DNA from: Clostridiales bacterium
GTDB taxonomy: Bacteria; Bacillota; Clostridia; Monoglobales; Monoglobaceae
Direction of reading: 5' to 3'
Assembly: GCA_019419865.1 (NCBI GenBank)
Contig: JAHZIG010000001.1
Span: 62,001 to 126,000 of the forward strand
Length of the DNA: 64,000 nt
Below are positions 35,496-44,778 of the stretch, one piece after another (positions within the stretch are counted from its first letter, which is position 1; every line of letters starts with the position of its first letter). Position numbers and translations under genes: made by a program. Below the pieces are notes generated by a model. The model worked only from the letters and a program-made list of their open reading frames with translations, searched no databases and was not told the origin of the DNA.

Positions 35496-35532
35496 AAAAA
35501 TTTAGCGTATGTAATCTTTTCTACATACGCTA
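35496..35532 (-). terminator. Hairpin with T-tail between histidine kinase and ABC genes
   Basis: Perfect 11-base arms TAGCGTATGTA (35503-35513) and TACATACGCTA (35522-35532) with an 8-base loop, followed on the minus strand by AATTTTTTGGAGG. The T-run runs straight into the Shine-Dalgarno of the ATPase gene, so the structure may be a terminator, an attenuator, or an operator palindrome for the response regulator. Confidence 0.75.
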
Positions 35533-35570
35533 TTTTATCAGGCGATTCTTTCGACGTTCTTTCTGAAATC

Positions 35571-36485
35571 TTACAGTTTTGACAGATTTGCCTGTTTTGG
35601 CAGAAACACGGAAAACACGGAGCCTTTTCCCGGACTCGACTTCACCTTGATATATCCGCCCTCTTTGGAAACTATCTCGCGCGCCAGATACAGGCCGATC
35701 CCGACCCCCTTTTCGTCGCGCGCGCTCGGCGAGCGGTAAAAACGCGCGAAGATCTTGGCCGTCTCCTCCTCCGAGATCCCGACGCCGTTATCTTCTACGT
35801 CTATACATACAAACATCTCGTATTCCCTGGCTCTAACCTCTACTCCGCCCCCGGAAGGCGTATATTTTACGGCGTTGTCAACGATATTCGTCAGCGCCTC
35901 GAGCGTCCACTTAAAATCGAATACCGCCGCCAATCCGGGCGCCGCTTCGACGCTTAGGCTAACGCCCTTTTTGTCCGCCGCCGCGCGGCAGTCGATACCG
36001 CCTAATAATTTATCCACGCCGTTCTTGCTCGGCTCCACATTTACTATGCCGTTTTCCAGACGCGAGAGCTTTATCAACGACGAGATCAAAAAGCTCAGTT
36101 TTTCGGTCTGCTCCTCTATCCGCCCGGCGATCTCTCTCGCGTCGTCGCTCAGATCGGGCGTTTCCTTTAAAAGCTGAGAGTATAGCAGGATATTCGAGAC
36201 CGGCGTTTTCGTCTGATGCGATATGTCTGAGATCAGAGTTTTTATCCCGTCCTTCTCCTCCTCGATCCGTTTCAAGGACGCGTCTCCCGCCGACAAATAC
36301 CTGTGCAGCTTGGATTCGATCTTAGACAACCTCTTCTCGGTAAAAGAGCTTTCATAAAATTCGCCGCCTATCGCGGCGTCGAGCGCCCGGTCTATACTCT
36401 GCAGCGTTATCGAGGCGCGCCGGTAAATCGCGGCCGCCAAAACGGCCAACACAACGATAACGGTCGATAAAATTATATACAACAT
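35571..36485 (-). CDS. Sensor histidine kinase
   Basis: A compact kinase of about 304 residues. One N-terminal membrane segment (about 1-18) is followed by a short linker, a HisKA domain (phosphorylated His in LISDISHQTKTPVSN) and a HATPase domain (N-box NIVDNAVKY, DNGVGI, GVGIGLYLAREI). There is almost no extracellular part, as in intramembrane-sensing kinases that work with Bce-type ABC transporters. The chosen ATG lies two bases after the response regulator stop, with GGGAG before it; an in-frame ATG 15 bases earlier overlaps that gene. Confidence 0.92.
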   Translation of the reverse strand: MLYIILSTVIVVLAVLAAAIYRRASITLQSIDRALDAAIGGEFYESSFTEKRLSKIESKLHRYLSAGDASLKRIEEEKDGIKTLISDISHQTKTPVSNILLYSQLLKETPDLSDDAREIAGRIEEQTEKLSFLISSLIKLSRLENGIVNVEPSKNGVDKLLGGIDCRAAADKKGVSLSVEAAPGLAAVFDFKWTLEALTNIVDNAVKYTPSGGGVEVRAREYEMFVCIDVEDNGVGISEEETAKIFARFYRSPSARDEKGVGIGLYLAREIVSKEGGYIKVKSSPGKGSVFSVFLPKQANLSKL

Positions 36486-36487
36486 TT

Positions 36488-37132
36488 CTACTTCTCCCAT
36501 ACGTAACCTATTCCGTAAACCGTTTTTATAGGTATCCCGTTCAATTTTTGGCGGAGCCTTTTCACGGCGACCGACAACGCGTTTTCTTCAACGAATTCCG
36601 CCCCGTTCAACCATACCCGCTCGATAAGCGCGTCGCGCGTCAGCGTTATCCCCCGATTCTGAACGAATACTTTTAAAAGCCGCTGTTCGGTCTTGCTAAG
36701 CTCTACCGGCGCCCCGTCCACGCTGAACTTCATATTGTCAAAATCAAACGCGTATCTGCCCAAGGCGTAGACGTTCGTATCGCCGTAAGCGCGTCTTAAG
36801 ACCGCGCCAACCCTCGCCCTGAGCGCCGCCAGTGAAAACGGTTTTGTTATATAGTCGTCCGCTCCGCTCTCAAGCCCCGCGACAATATCTATCTCCATAT
36901 CGTTCGCCGTCAAAAAGATTATAGGGACCCGGCTTCTTTCTCGTATCTCCCGGCAAAAATCCACGCCGTCGCCGTCCGGCAGATTTATATCGAGAACTAT
37001 CAAATTAACCGATCCGTCAAACAGCTTTCTCGCCTCTTCAAGGCAAAACGCCTGCGTAATATCATAAGTATTCAGCGACAAAGCCAGCCCGTTATTCAGC
37101 GCCCTGTCGTCCTCAACGATCATTATCTTCAT
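36488..37132 (-). CDS. OmpR-family response regulator
   Basis: Receiver domain (residues 1-115) with the acidic pair EDD near the start, phospho-acceptor Asp in LIVLDINLPDGDG, conserved Thr in FLTAND and Lys in ITKPF. The C-terminal winged helix (SKTEQRLLKVFVQN; VAVKRLRQKLNG) binds DNA. Likely targets are its own operon and the ABC transporter downstream. GAGGAG lies 9 bases before the ATG. Confidence 0.95.
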   Translation of the reverse strand: MKIMIVEDDRALNNGLALSLNTYDITQAFCLEEARKLFDGSVNLIVLDINLPDGDGVDFCREIRERSRVPIIFLTANDMEIDIVAGLESGADDYITKPFSLAALRARVGAVLRRAYGDTNVYALGRYAFDFDNMKFSVDGAPVELSKTEQRLLKVFVQNRGITLTRDALIERVWLNGAEFVEENALSVAVKRLRQKLNGIPIKTVYGIGYVWEK

Positions 37133-37240
37133 CTATCTCGCTCCTCTTCATACGCCGTTTTTTCCTACCCGAGCCCTCTCCTTCACACCCGCGCGGTACG
37201 CGCGCCGAGCCGCCCCGGACAGAAATTTTTATCCTAATAC

Positions 37241-37268
37241 ATTATATACTTTCAGCCCGCGCCGTCAA
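37241..37268 (-). promoter_or_regulatory. Promoter of the two-component/ABC cluster
   Basis: TTGACG (37263-37268), 16 bases, TATAAT (37241-37246) on the minus strand, about 100 bases before the response regulator ATG. The gap 37133-37450 otherwise holds only this and the terminator at 37371. Confidence 0.65.
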
Positions 37269-37370
37269 GCGCCTATGCGAAAGCGCCCGCGTATAAAAGC
37301 CCTCTTTCCGCCGTTCCGGTCAAGTATAAAAATTGGCGGCGTTTTAGATCGGCCGTATCGGATCCCATAA

Positions 37371-37403
37371 TCAAAAAGCGAGCGGAAACAACTCCCGCTC
37401 GCT
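37371..37403 (-). terminator. Terminator of the GH26-like gene
   Basis: Nine-base arms AGCGAGCGG (37377-37385) and CCGCTCGCT (37395-37403) with a 9-base loop, then TTTTTGATT on the minus strand. Confidence 0.85.
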
Positions 37404-37450
37404 CAGCTTTATAAACTTTTATCGCTCGTCAGCTTAATACGGCCCGCCTC

Positions 37451-39319
37451 TTACGCGATCGCGACCGCTCCTCCGCTTTTGGTTATCGTATACTCCCGCG
37501 TATAGTCGGACTCCTCGCCCCGGGCTATCACCGTCAGCGTATGAACGCCGTCCGCCAGCATACCGGCGCTCAGGTTAGTTCTAAACGGTATCTCGGTCTT
37601 GGTATCGAGCCAAATCCCGTCTATATAATACTCGACCGAATTTGTGTACTGCTCGGGCTGATATACGTAGCCGTATATAGGTATTATCTCGTCGGCGCCG
37701 TAAGACCTGCCTCCGTCAGCCTTAACAAAAGCGAACCTGGGCGTATCGCCGTAGGACATGAGATACTGCCCGTTTGAAAACGCCTCGTCCATGACCTCGA
37801 CAAAGTCTGGTCTGTATTTCAGGTCGAAGCCGATTATCTCGCTCTCCATATCGTGGTTGAAGTATACTATGCTCTTAAGCTGCGGATACCTCATCGCGGC
37901 GTACCAGTACATGTTTCTGATCCTGACGTCGCCCCATCTGCCGACGTCCTCGTTTGTATAAGAAAACCGCGTCGCCACGCCGCCCTCGCTTATCGCAAGC
38001 GGCTTGTTTATGTTATATTCTTCCATGAAATCGGTTATATACCTGAGCGAATTGGTCGTATATCCAAACTCGCCAAGGGTGAAATATATCTGCGCCTCGC
38101 GGCTGGTCACGATCTCAGCGTTGTCCTCGATCTCGAGACTGCTGAAGAAGTCCTTTTTGGAGAAGGACGACACGCCTATCCAATCCACGTACTCGTCGCC
38201 CGGATAATAGAACCAAAACGGTCTGTCCAAAGAGCCTCTGTCGTTAGGCGACCACATGACCGCGAAATTCGGGTATTCGTGAACGATGTCCGCGACCTTT
38301 CTGAAAGCCTTGACGTACGCCGACGGCGAATCGCCGAGATAGCCTATGTTCATCTCGCCGCCGAAGCGGATTATGGTGGGCTTGTTATACGCCGCAAGAT
38401 TGTCGAGCGTCTCTCTTATGTAACCCTCGTTCATGTCGTCCAGCGCGAGGTTTATATCCTGGATATTCCACGGGACCTGACTTACGCAGTCCTTCTCAGG
38501 GATCAGATAACTGCTCGGCTTAAAAAGCTGGGTCTGAAAATCGTCGAATTCTATATAAGACGAATACATGCCGAAATCATGATCGAACACGGGCGGCGTC
38601 CCGATCTCCGGATCTCCGTTGCCGTCGCTCACTATTCCCGCGTAAACTCCGCAGCGCGGCTCCAGTCTCGCCCCGTAATAGACCGCTTCCTCGGGCGCCC
38701 CTTCGGTATACAGCTCGAGTTCGGTCTTATCGACCTTCTCCTCCATATCGCGGAGCAGAGCGTCCCAATCCCAGATCTTTGTTCTAAAACAGTTTATTTT
38801 AAACGAATTATCCGCCGCGTCGTAGCCGCCGTTCATATTGTAATCCGACCAGCCCCACCAAACGTTATACTCGTCGCCGAGATAGACCAAATCGTCCACG
38901 CTGACGCAAGCGTATCCGTCCAGCTCGTAAGCCGATATCTTTATACCGTTTATCCTCACGTCGAGCGGCGAGGTTACCGCGCTGTAATCAGTTATATTTA
39001 TCGTCTGCATTTCAGGATATGAGCCGATATCCGACAGCGTCCTAAAGTTTAAGATATTGCCGTCGAGATTCATCTCAAACCCGTATCGCGTCAGATCGTC
39101 GGCCGAAATCAATATCTTATTATCGCAGTAGTAGCCCTGTATTCGATACCCGTCCACATACACCGGAAAGTCGGTCAAACTGTAACTGCCCGAAAAGCCT
39201 TCGCTCTCCTCCGCCCCGGCCGTATACCCTCCGAACGCGACCAGCGCCGCGAGCAAGACGCCGAGCGCAAAGAAAATACCAAACCTGCTTCTTTTTCCGT
39301 CTTTATACTTCGTATCCAT
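37451..39319 (-). CDS. Secreted GH26-like glycoside hydrolase with N-terminal stalk domain
   Basis: The 622-residue product has a signal peptide or anchor (about residues 14-34). A region of about 150 residues resembling copper-amine-oxidase-N stalk domains follows (LTDFPVYVDGYRIQGYYC; ISADDLTRYGFEM), then a TIM-barrel-like domain (about 215-520) and a C-terminal strand-rich module. Two Glu sit where GH26 enzymes have acid/base and nucleophile: RFGGEMN (Glu322) and LAISEGG (Glu445). NFAVMWSPN and DWIGVSSF are also GH26-like. A beta-mannanase or related endo-glycanase is plausible; the substrate cannot be read from the sequence. AAGGAG is 8 bases before the ATG. Confidence 0.8.
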   Translation of the reverse strand: MDTKYKDGKRSRFGIFFALGVLLAALVAFGGYTAGAEESEGFSGSYSLTDFPVYVDGYRIQGYYCDNKILISADDLTRYGFEMNLDGNILNFRTLSDIGSYPEMQTINITDYSAVTSPLDVRINGIKISAYELDGYACVSVDDLVYLGDEYNVWWGWSDYNMNGGYDAADNSFKINCFRTKIWDWDALLRDMEEKVDKTELELYTEGAPEEAVYYGARLEPRCGVYAGIVSDGNGDPEIGTPPVFDHDFGMYSSYIEFDDFQTQLFKPSSYLIPEKDCVSQVPWNIQDINLALDDMNEGYIRETLDNLAAYNKPTIIRFGGEMNIGYLGDSPSAYVKAFRKVADIVHEYPNFAVMWSPNDRGSLDRPFWFYYPGDEYVDWIGVSSFSKKDFFSSLEIEDNAEIVTSREAQIYFTLGEFGYTTNSLRYITDFMEEYNINKPLAISEGGVATRFSYTNEDVGRWGDVRIRNMYWYAAMRYPQLKSIVYFNHDMESEIIGFDLKYRPDFVEVMDEAFSNGQYLMSYGDTPRFAFVKADGGRSYGADEIIPIYGYVYQPEQYTNSVEYYIDGIWLDTKTEIPFRTNLSAGMLADGVHTLTVIARGEESDYTREYTITKSGGAVAIA

Positions 39320-39546
39320 CCCATCACTCCTTGATATTTATATATCATATGACGGATAGAATACGAAAAAAGTTCCGATATATGAAAATATTGTTTAAAG
39401 AAACACGAAATAGTTACATCAAAATTAAACATACTAACCTAAGAGGTAACGCGAAAGTTCCTTTCACGTTAGCCTCCGGCAGGATCTAATTGCCCGCGCG
39501 AAATTTTCCTCGCATATAGCGCTCGGAAACGCGCATGGGCGTAATA

Positions 39547-39598
39547 ATCTCTTATCATTCCTTGCCCTGCGGATAAGAGAGATTTTAATACTTTTTTT
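39547..39598 (+). promoter_or_regulatory. Leader hairpin with T-run before the FAD/Rieske gene
   Basis: ATCTCTTATC (39547-39556) pairs with GATAAGAGAGAT (39572-39583) with a small bulge; TTTTAATACTTTTTTT follows. It lies 30 bases before the start codon and resembles a leader terminator. A second imperfect hairpin (TAACGCGAAAG...CTTTCACGTTA) is at 39447-39472. The gap 39320-39629 holds no gene. Confidence 0.5.
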
Positions 39599-39629
39599 GC
39601 CGAAGCAGGGCGGCGGAATGGAGATTATT

Positions 39630-40928
39630 ATGGTTTCAATTTGGTCTAAAACTTCGGATTTGCCGCGGTTTGAAGCTTTAAAGGGCGATTTGAGCGTAGA
39701 CGCGCTTATTATAGGCGGCGGAATAACTGGCGTTCTGTGCGCGTATATGCTTGAGCGGGAGGGCGTCGATTACGCGCTTGTCGAGGCGGGCAGGATCTGC
39801 GGCGGCGCCACGAAAAACACGACTGCGAAGATAACGTTTCAGCACGGCCTGATCTATCGCAAATTGATAGACAGATTCGGCGCGGAACGGGCGCGTATGT
39901 ATTTGGACGCAAACGCCGAGGCGTTAGAGGAATACCGCGGCTTATGCGGCAATATCGACTGCGATTTTCATGAAAAGGACGCGTACGTATATTCGTTGGA
40001 CGATCGGCGTGTATTGGAAGACGAACTCGCCGCGCTCGCTAAGATCGGTTATAAGGCCGAATTTACAGATAAACTCCCTCTGCCGTTCCCGTTCGCGGGA
40101 GCGGTAAGATTCAAAGCTCAGGCGGAGTTCGATCCGCTTAAGTTTATATCGTCCGTATCGCAAAACTTAAACATCTATGAAAACACGCGCGTCAAGGAGC
40201 TGACCAAGCGCGGCGCGATAACCGATAACGGGAGGATCTCCGCGAAAAAGATAATCGTCGCGACTCATTTTCCGTTTATAAATAAACATGGAAGCTACTT
40301 TCTTAAACTGTACCAAAGCCGCTCCTACGCGCTCGCTCTGGACAACGCCCCGGATATGAACGGAATGTATATCGACGAAGCGGAAAACGGCGTATCATTC
40401 AGAAATCATAATGATCAGCTTTTGATCGGCGGTGGCGGACATCGCACAGGCAAGCGCGGCGGCGCCTGGGCGGAGCTTGAGCGGCTCGCGGCCGAGTATT
40501 ATCCCCGTTCCAATATCGTATGCCGCTGGGCGGCGCAGGACTGCATGTCCTTGGACGGGGTCCCATATATTGGAATGTATTCAAAGCGGACGCCGAATTT
40601 CTACGTCGCGACCGGCTATAACAAATGGGGAATGACTGCGTCGATGGCAGCCGCAAAGCTGCTTGCGGATATGGTCGTCGAAAGGGAAAATCGTTTCGCG
40701 CCCGTATTTTCTCCGTCAAGGAGCATACTGCGTCCGCAGCTTGCGGTCAACGCTTTTGAAGCTATAACAAATCTACTTACAATATCGGGCAAACGCTGTC
40801 CGCACATGGGCTGCGCGCTAAAATGGAATCCGCAGGAACATTCCTGGGACTGCCCGTGCCACGGTTCCCGCTTCACCCGCGACGGAAAGCTGATAGATAA
40901 TCCCGCGACCGGGGATTTGAAGGAGTAG
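39630..40928 (+). CDS. FAD-dependent oxidoreductase with C-terminal Rieske domain
   Basis: About 432 residues. The N-terminal DAO-type FAD fold starts ALIIGGGITGVLCAYMLE. The substrate region includes GGATKNTTAKIT and GGGGHRTGKRGG. The C-terminal Rieske [2Fe-2S] domain has CPHMGC and CPCHGSRF, giving the Cys-His/Cys-His ligands. This matches the YhfW-like fusion family of Bacilli and Clostridia; substrate unknown. Earlier in-frame ATGs exist at 39597 and 39618; the one chosen has GGAG 8 bases upstream. Confidence 0.88.
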   Translation: MVSIWSKTSDLPRFEALKGDLSVDALIIGGGITGVLCAYMLEREGVDYALVEAGRICGGATKNTTAKITFQHGLIYRKLIDRFGAERARMYLDANAEALEEYRGLCGNIDCDFHEKDAYVYSLDDRRVLEDELAALAKIGYKAEFTDKLPLPFPFAGAVRFKAQAEFDPLKFISSVSQNLNIYENTRVKELTKRGAITDNGRISAKKIIVATHFPFINKHGSYFLKLYQSRSYALALDNAPDMNGMYIDEAENGVSFRNHNDQLLIGGGGHRTGKRGGAWAELERLAAEYYPRSNIVCRWAAQDCMSLDGVPYIGMYSKRTPNFYVATGYNKWGMTASMAAAKLLADMVVERENRFAPVFSPSRSILRPQLAVNAFEAITNLLTISGKRCPHMGCALKWNPQEHSWDCPCHGSRFTRDGKLIDNPATGDLKE

Positions 40929-40941
40929 AATTACTCTACTC
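40923..40941. repeat. Small inverted repeat over the Rieske gene stop codon
   Basis: Seven-base arms GAGTAGA and TCTACTC with a 5-base loop; the left arm contains the TAG stop. No T-run follows, so termination here is uncertain. Confidence 0.4.
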
Positions 40942-41017
40942 GCGCAGAGGTTACGATCCTCGACGTCCGCGCAATATCCAAAGCTCCGAACGCCGGGAGG
41001 TTTTGAGCCGATCCGCC

Positions 41018-42406
41018 TTATTTCTTGCCTTTTCCGTTTATCGCTATATCCCAAGCGCTTTGCCAATGGCCTTCGTCGCCGTCCTCCGGCTGGGGCGGGT
41101 CTATTACGGCTCTGTTTAATTCCTCTATCCACTCTACTTTGCAGTCGAACGCTTCGGATACCGCCCTAAGCGGAACCAGCGTCCTGTCGTCTTTAAGCGT
41201 TGGCGCTACGTCTAATGTAAATACCTCGGCCCCGTTTCCCATCTCGGGATTACCTATTTGCATTACCACCGTTCTCTCTCCGTTATCCGCCGTTATGATC
41301 TCCGTTTCTTCATCGTACTCGACCTCGGCTCCAAGTGATTCGAAAATTGCTCTTACCGGAACGAGCAGTCTTCCATTTTCCTCCAGCGGTTGCACGTCGA
41401 ATTCTATTTCCTCGCCGTTGCAAAATACCGCCGTACCTTCCTGTACGCTTCCGTCGATCACATACGGATCTTCTTCCGTTCCGCTTCCAGATTTTATTAT
41501 CACGTTTTCTTCGTTCAAATAAAACACAGGTCGTACTCCGAGTTCGTTCACATATACGTTCTCTAATCCGTAACTATTATCTTTAGTAGCAGTAGTAAGT
41601 AAGGTTTTATTGTATGGTGTTCTTAACCAATATATGCCATCGTTTCCCTCATAGGACGGCGTTACTCCTTCTGCGTTTTCAGCGGCAATACTGCCAAGTT
41701 GATCTAAAACGTTATATAGCTGTTTTTCATCAAGCGTCATTACTGTATCGTTAACTCTATACATAGCTCCATAATACGCTCTGTCCATATCTTCTATTTT
41801 ATACCTATAGACTGTACGCTCAAATTGAGAATTGGGCGCTTCCACTATCTTTGGATAGAACGGCTTTGTCAATCCGTTTTCAGATAAATACGCCGTTTCT
41901 TCCGATAATGCCTGCCAATGGCTGACCGTTTTTATAACGCTTTTCTCACTCTCAGTAAAATTATCATTGTTTAGAAATCCCTTTTCATCGTCGTACGGAT
42001 AATCTCCTTTTTCATAATACGGCCTTTTAAAAACTCTATTTTCACTTGGAATATGCCCGTCAATCCATTCCACCTCGCCGGAATTAGCAGTCGAGTTTAG
42101 CCATACGCGCATCGCCGTGTTTTCCCAATGATTTGTTCCTTTAGTAGTAACGCCATTGTTTGAAACAAATCCATCCTCATTTGCAGGATCAAAAATCCTA
42201 TAGCATAATATTTTATCGCTAACCATTAACACGCCGTTTTCATCATCTGATACCACCGCTCTCCAAATAATAGGGGAGCCGTTATACTTTCCAAGCTGAT
42301 AATATGCGCCCGACGTTATTTCAATTTCATCTGCCGCAAATACAGATGCGCTCGCAGAAAACGCAAATATAGCAATAATCGATATAACTATTGTCTTTAA
42401 CCTCAT
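41018..42406 (-). CDS. Secreted DUF6273-like protein with C-terminal stalk domains
   Basis: A signal peptide (cleavage near SVFAADE, about residue 25) is followed by a domain of about 270 residues (YYQLGKYNGSPIIWRAV; MRVWLNST; GIYWLRTP; VRPVFYLN) typical of the DUF6273 family of Clostridia surface proteins. Two copper-amine-oxidase-N-like stalk repeats then appear (LLVPVRAIFESLGAEVEYD and TLVPLRAVSEAFDCKVEW). Stalk domains are thought to hold surface proteins off the cell wall. The C-terminal 25 residues are hydrophilic. The codons are somewhat more AT-rich than those of its neighbours. AAAGGAG is 8 bases before the ATG. Confidence 0.85.
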   Translation of the reverse strand: MRLKTIVISIIAIFAFSASASVFAADEIEITSGAYYQLGKYNGSPIIWRAVVSDDENGVLMVSDKILCYRIFDPANEDGFVSNNGVTTKGTNHWENTAMRVWLNSTANSGEVEWIDGHIPSENRVFKRPYYEKGDYPYDDEKGFLNNDNFTESEKSVIKTVSHWQALSEETAYLSENGLTKPFYPKIVEAPNSQFERTVYRYKIEDMDRAYYGAMYRVNDTVMTLDEKQLYNVLDQLGSIAAENAEGVTPSYEGNDGIYWLRTPYNKTLLTTATKDNSYGLENVYVNELGVRPVFYLNEENVIIKSGSGTEEDPYVIDGSVQEGTAVFCNGEEIEFDVQPLEENGRLLVPVRAIFESLGAEVEYDEETEIITADNGERTVVMQIGNPEMGNGAEVFTLDVAPTLKDDRTLVPLRAVSEAFDCKVEWIEELNRAVIDPPQPEDGDEGHWQSAWDIAINGKGKK

Positions 42407-42506
42407 TTGTTACGCTCCTTTCATTAATTCCAGCCCAAATACCCCTCTTTTTACTCATATTAAAATACATAAATGCCCGAAAATATTGCCGCAATTTACA
42501 GAAAAG

Positions 42507-42536
42507 TTGACATCATATGCGCAAACGTGGTATAAT
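42507..42536 (+). promoter_or_regulatory. Promoter of the RCC1/stalk protein gene
   Basis: TTGACA (42507-42512), 18 bases, TATAAT (42531-42536), about 50 bases before the ATG. Confidence 0.75.
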
Positions 42537-42589
42537 CTCAAATACAAAACGTCTAATAAGTATCTAAAACAATAAAGGGGTGTGTTTAA

Positions 42590-44572
42590 ATGAAAAAGCA
42601 ACTGAAACGTCTGCGTTCAATTTCCGCGGGATTATGCGGGGCGGCCGCGGCTTTAGCGCTGTGTATACCGGCGCTGACGATGAACGCGGGCGCGAGCGAA
42701 ATCATAGGGGAAGTTTATACTACCGACATCGGCGCGCTTATCGACGACCAGCCTATACGCTCGTATAATTTTCAGGATTATACCTACATAATCGCCGAGG
42801 ATCTGAGAGGCTACGGCTTTAACGTCGAGTGGGATCCGGGCGCGAGGACGCTGACTATAACTCAAAACATGGATACTGTAAGGACTTCGCTTACTCCGAG
42901 CGAGATCAACGTCAAAAAATCCGAGATCCCGCTTTGGACAAAGCTGTACGACGTGTATCAAACCGATATTAAAACCTATCTGCACGGGTCCGAGATAGCC
43001 GCGTGCAACATAGACGGACAGACTTTGATAAAACTCTCCGACCTCAGTCCGTTCGGCGAGGTCTCTTTCGACGAGGAACACAGGCTCGCTAAACTGAACG
43101 TTATACGCAGCGCGGTCGAATACGCCTACGACAGCCGCGCTGATTCTCATCAAACTTTAAGTCTCGGCGACGGGATCGAATACGACGGGCAGGTTGAAAA
43201 CGGCGTTCCAAACGGCGCGGGCAGGATAGTCGATACCAGCGTAATGACCGAGTTCCCGGGAACTATAAACGATATGGTCTATACCGGTACGTTTGTAAAC
43301 GGTGAAAAGGTCGGTTATTTTATCGACGAGGGTTATTACACCTACACGATAGGCAGCGACCGCGGGACGTATTACAGCTCAACCTACGGAAACAAATACG
43401 ATACGGCCGGCGGGGTCAAGTCGGAAGTGTACGTTCCCGGATTTATGCATCAATATTCGGACTACCACGGAATGAAGTATTACACAGACGAATATATGAC
43501 CGAAAACGGCGGAGTCGGGTTCTTCCGCCAAGCTAACGTCGATTACGAATATCTATACGGCATGAACGTAACGAGGTATTCTACATATACGAACGGGGAT
43601 CTTAATATAGCCTTAAGAGGCGCGGCGCCCGCGTTTGAAAAGTTCGGTACGAACGAATACTCCTCGCTGTCGGTGATAGACGCAGACGGGAACTTATACA
43701 GCGCGCCCGACGCCGACGAATACTATTCGAGTGCGATATACCGTCGCAGGAATTTAGCCGACGGGGATTACAGAAACGGCTGGCTGCTCGCCAAGGACGG
43801 CAAGCTGTACCTTACAAACGACGATAACGAGAACAACGACACGCTTGCGGCCGAGAACGTAAGCTCTGCGAATATGAACCACTATATCGATTCAAGCGGC
43901 GGTCTCTACGAGCTGACGAACGACGGAAGCTGGACGCTTATCGACACCGACGTTAAACAGGTCTCCGGCTCTGCCTACGTTATGTATCTTAAAAACGACG
44001 GCAGCGTCTGGACGTACCGCTCAAATAATACCGGCGGCGAGTGGATAGACGGCGCCGATCATTCGGCTCCCGTGCGCAGGGGCGAGAACGCCGTTTACGT
44101 CTCGACCAACGGGAACGTATACGTATATATAGACGAAGGCGGCGTACTCTGGGGCTTTGGAGAGAGCTACGACGGTCAGCTCGGATATGCCGAGACCCAC
44201 GACTTCGATACCTACGAATATACTGAGTCGCTCTCCAACTATACAGAGCCGGTAAGGCTGGGCGAGGGTTTCGTCTCGGTCAAGGCGGGTTCCACCATGC
44301 TTGCAAAAAGGGGCGACGGCTCGCTCTGGGCGTGGGGAAACAACGAATCCGGGCAGATAGAGAGGGGCGGAGACGAATACATCCTCTCGCCTATGGAGAT
44401 AACCGACAACGTCAAGGATTACGTCTCATCCTACAACGCTATATATGTGATATATAACGATGGTTCGCTCTGGTACTGGGGCGAGACCTACCAAAGTAAA
44501 GATGTATATACTGAGCCGACCAAGTGCGAGGCGGTCTACGACGAGATCGACTGGGGGCTTGAGGAATACTAA
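42590..44572 (+). CDS. Secreted stalk, MORN-like and RCC1-like repeat protein
   Basis: A 660-residue secreted protein with a signal peptide (about residues 1-36). A copper-amine-oxidase-N-like stalk region follows (about 37-180: DDQPIRSYNFQDYTYIIAED; ISLSDLSPFGEVSFD-like). A MORN-like stretch comes next (YDGQVENGVPNGAGRI), then tandem RCC1-like propeller repeats in the C-terminal half (LWGFGESYDGQLGY; LAKRGDGSLWAWGNNESGQI; DGSLWYWGETYQ). All are protein- or wall-interaction modules; no catalytic site is seen. AAGGGG lies 9 bases before the ATG. The last 15 codons recur as decayed copies just downstream. Confidence 0.85.
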   Translation: MKKQLKRLRSISAGLCGAAAALALCIPALTMNAGASEIIGEVYTTDIGALIDDQPIRSYNFQDYTYIIAEDLRGYGFNVEWDPGARTLTITQNMDTVRTSLTPSEINVKKSEIPLWTKLYDVYQTDIKTYLHGSEIAACNIDGQTLIKLSDLSPFGEVSFDEEHRLAKLNVIRSAVEYAYDSRADSHQTLSLGDGIEYDGQVENGVPNGAGRIVDTSVMTEFPGTINDMVYTGTFVNGEKVGYFIDEGYYTYTIGSDRGTYYSSTYGNKYDTAGGVKSEVYVPGFMHQYSDYHGMKYYTDEYMTENGGVGFFRQANVDYEYLYGMNVTRYSTYTNGDLNIALRGAAPAFEKFGTNEYSSLSVIDADGNLYSAPDADEYYSSAIYRRRNLADGDYRNGWLLAKDGKLYLTNDDNENNDTLAAENVSSANMNHYIDSSGGLYELTNDGSWTLIDTDVKQVSGSAYVMYLKNDGSVWTYRSNNTGGEWIDGADHSAPVRRGENAVYVSTNGNVYVYIDEGGVLWGFGESYDGQLGYAETHDFDTYEYTESLSNYTEPVRLGEGFVSVKAGSTMLAKRGDGSLWAWGNNESGQIERGGDEYILSPMEITDNVKDYVSSYNAIYVIYNDGSLWYWGETYQSKDVYTEPTKCEAVYDEIDWGLEEY

Positions 44573-44778
44573 GGCGCTGGCGATAAGTATACCGCAACAG
44601 TCGGGACGAATATACCGAACCCACCAAGCGCCGGGCGGTCTACGACGAGATCGACTGGGAGCTTGAGGAATACTAAGGCGCTGGCGATAAGTATACCGCA
44701 ACAGTCGGGACGAATATACCGAACCCACCAAGCGCCGGGCGGTCTACGACGAGATCGACTGGGAGCTTGAGGAATACT
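44571..44778 (+). repeat. Two identical 104-base tandem copies of a paralogous gene 3' end
   Basis: Units at 44571-44674 and 44675-44778 are identical in sequence. Each encodes, in one frame, YTEPTKRRAVYDEIDWELEE-Y-stop, matching the end of the RCC1-like gene (YTEPTKCEAVYDEIDWGLEE-Y-stop). They differ from it at several codons and carry an apparent one-base deletion upstream, so they are remnants, not genes. Confidence 0.85.

Noticed and set aside
37853..39022. 389-codon + strand open frame
   Set aside because: Antisense to the GH26-like gene, which has a signal peptide, domain motifs and a ribosome site; the antisense product shows none.
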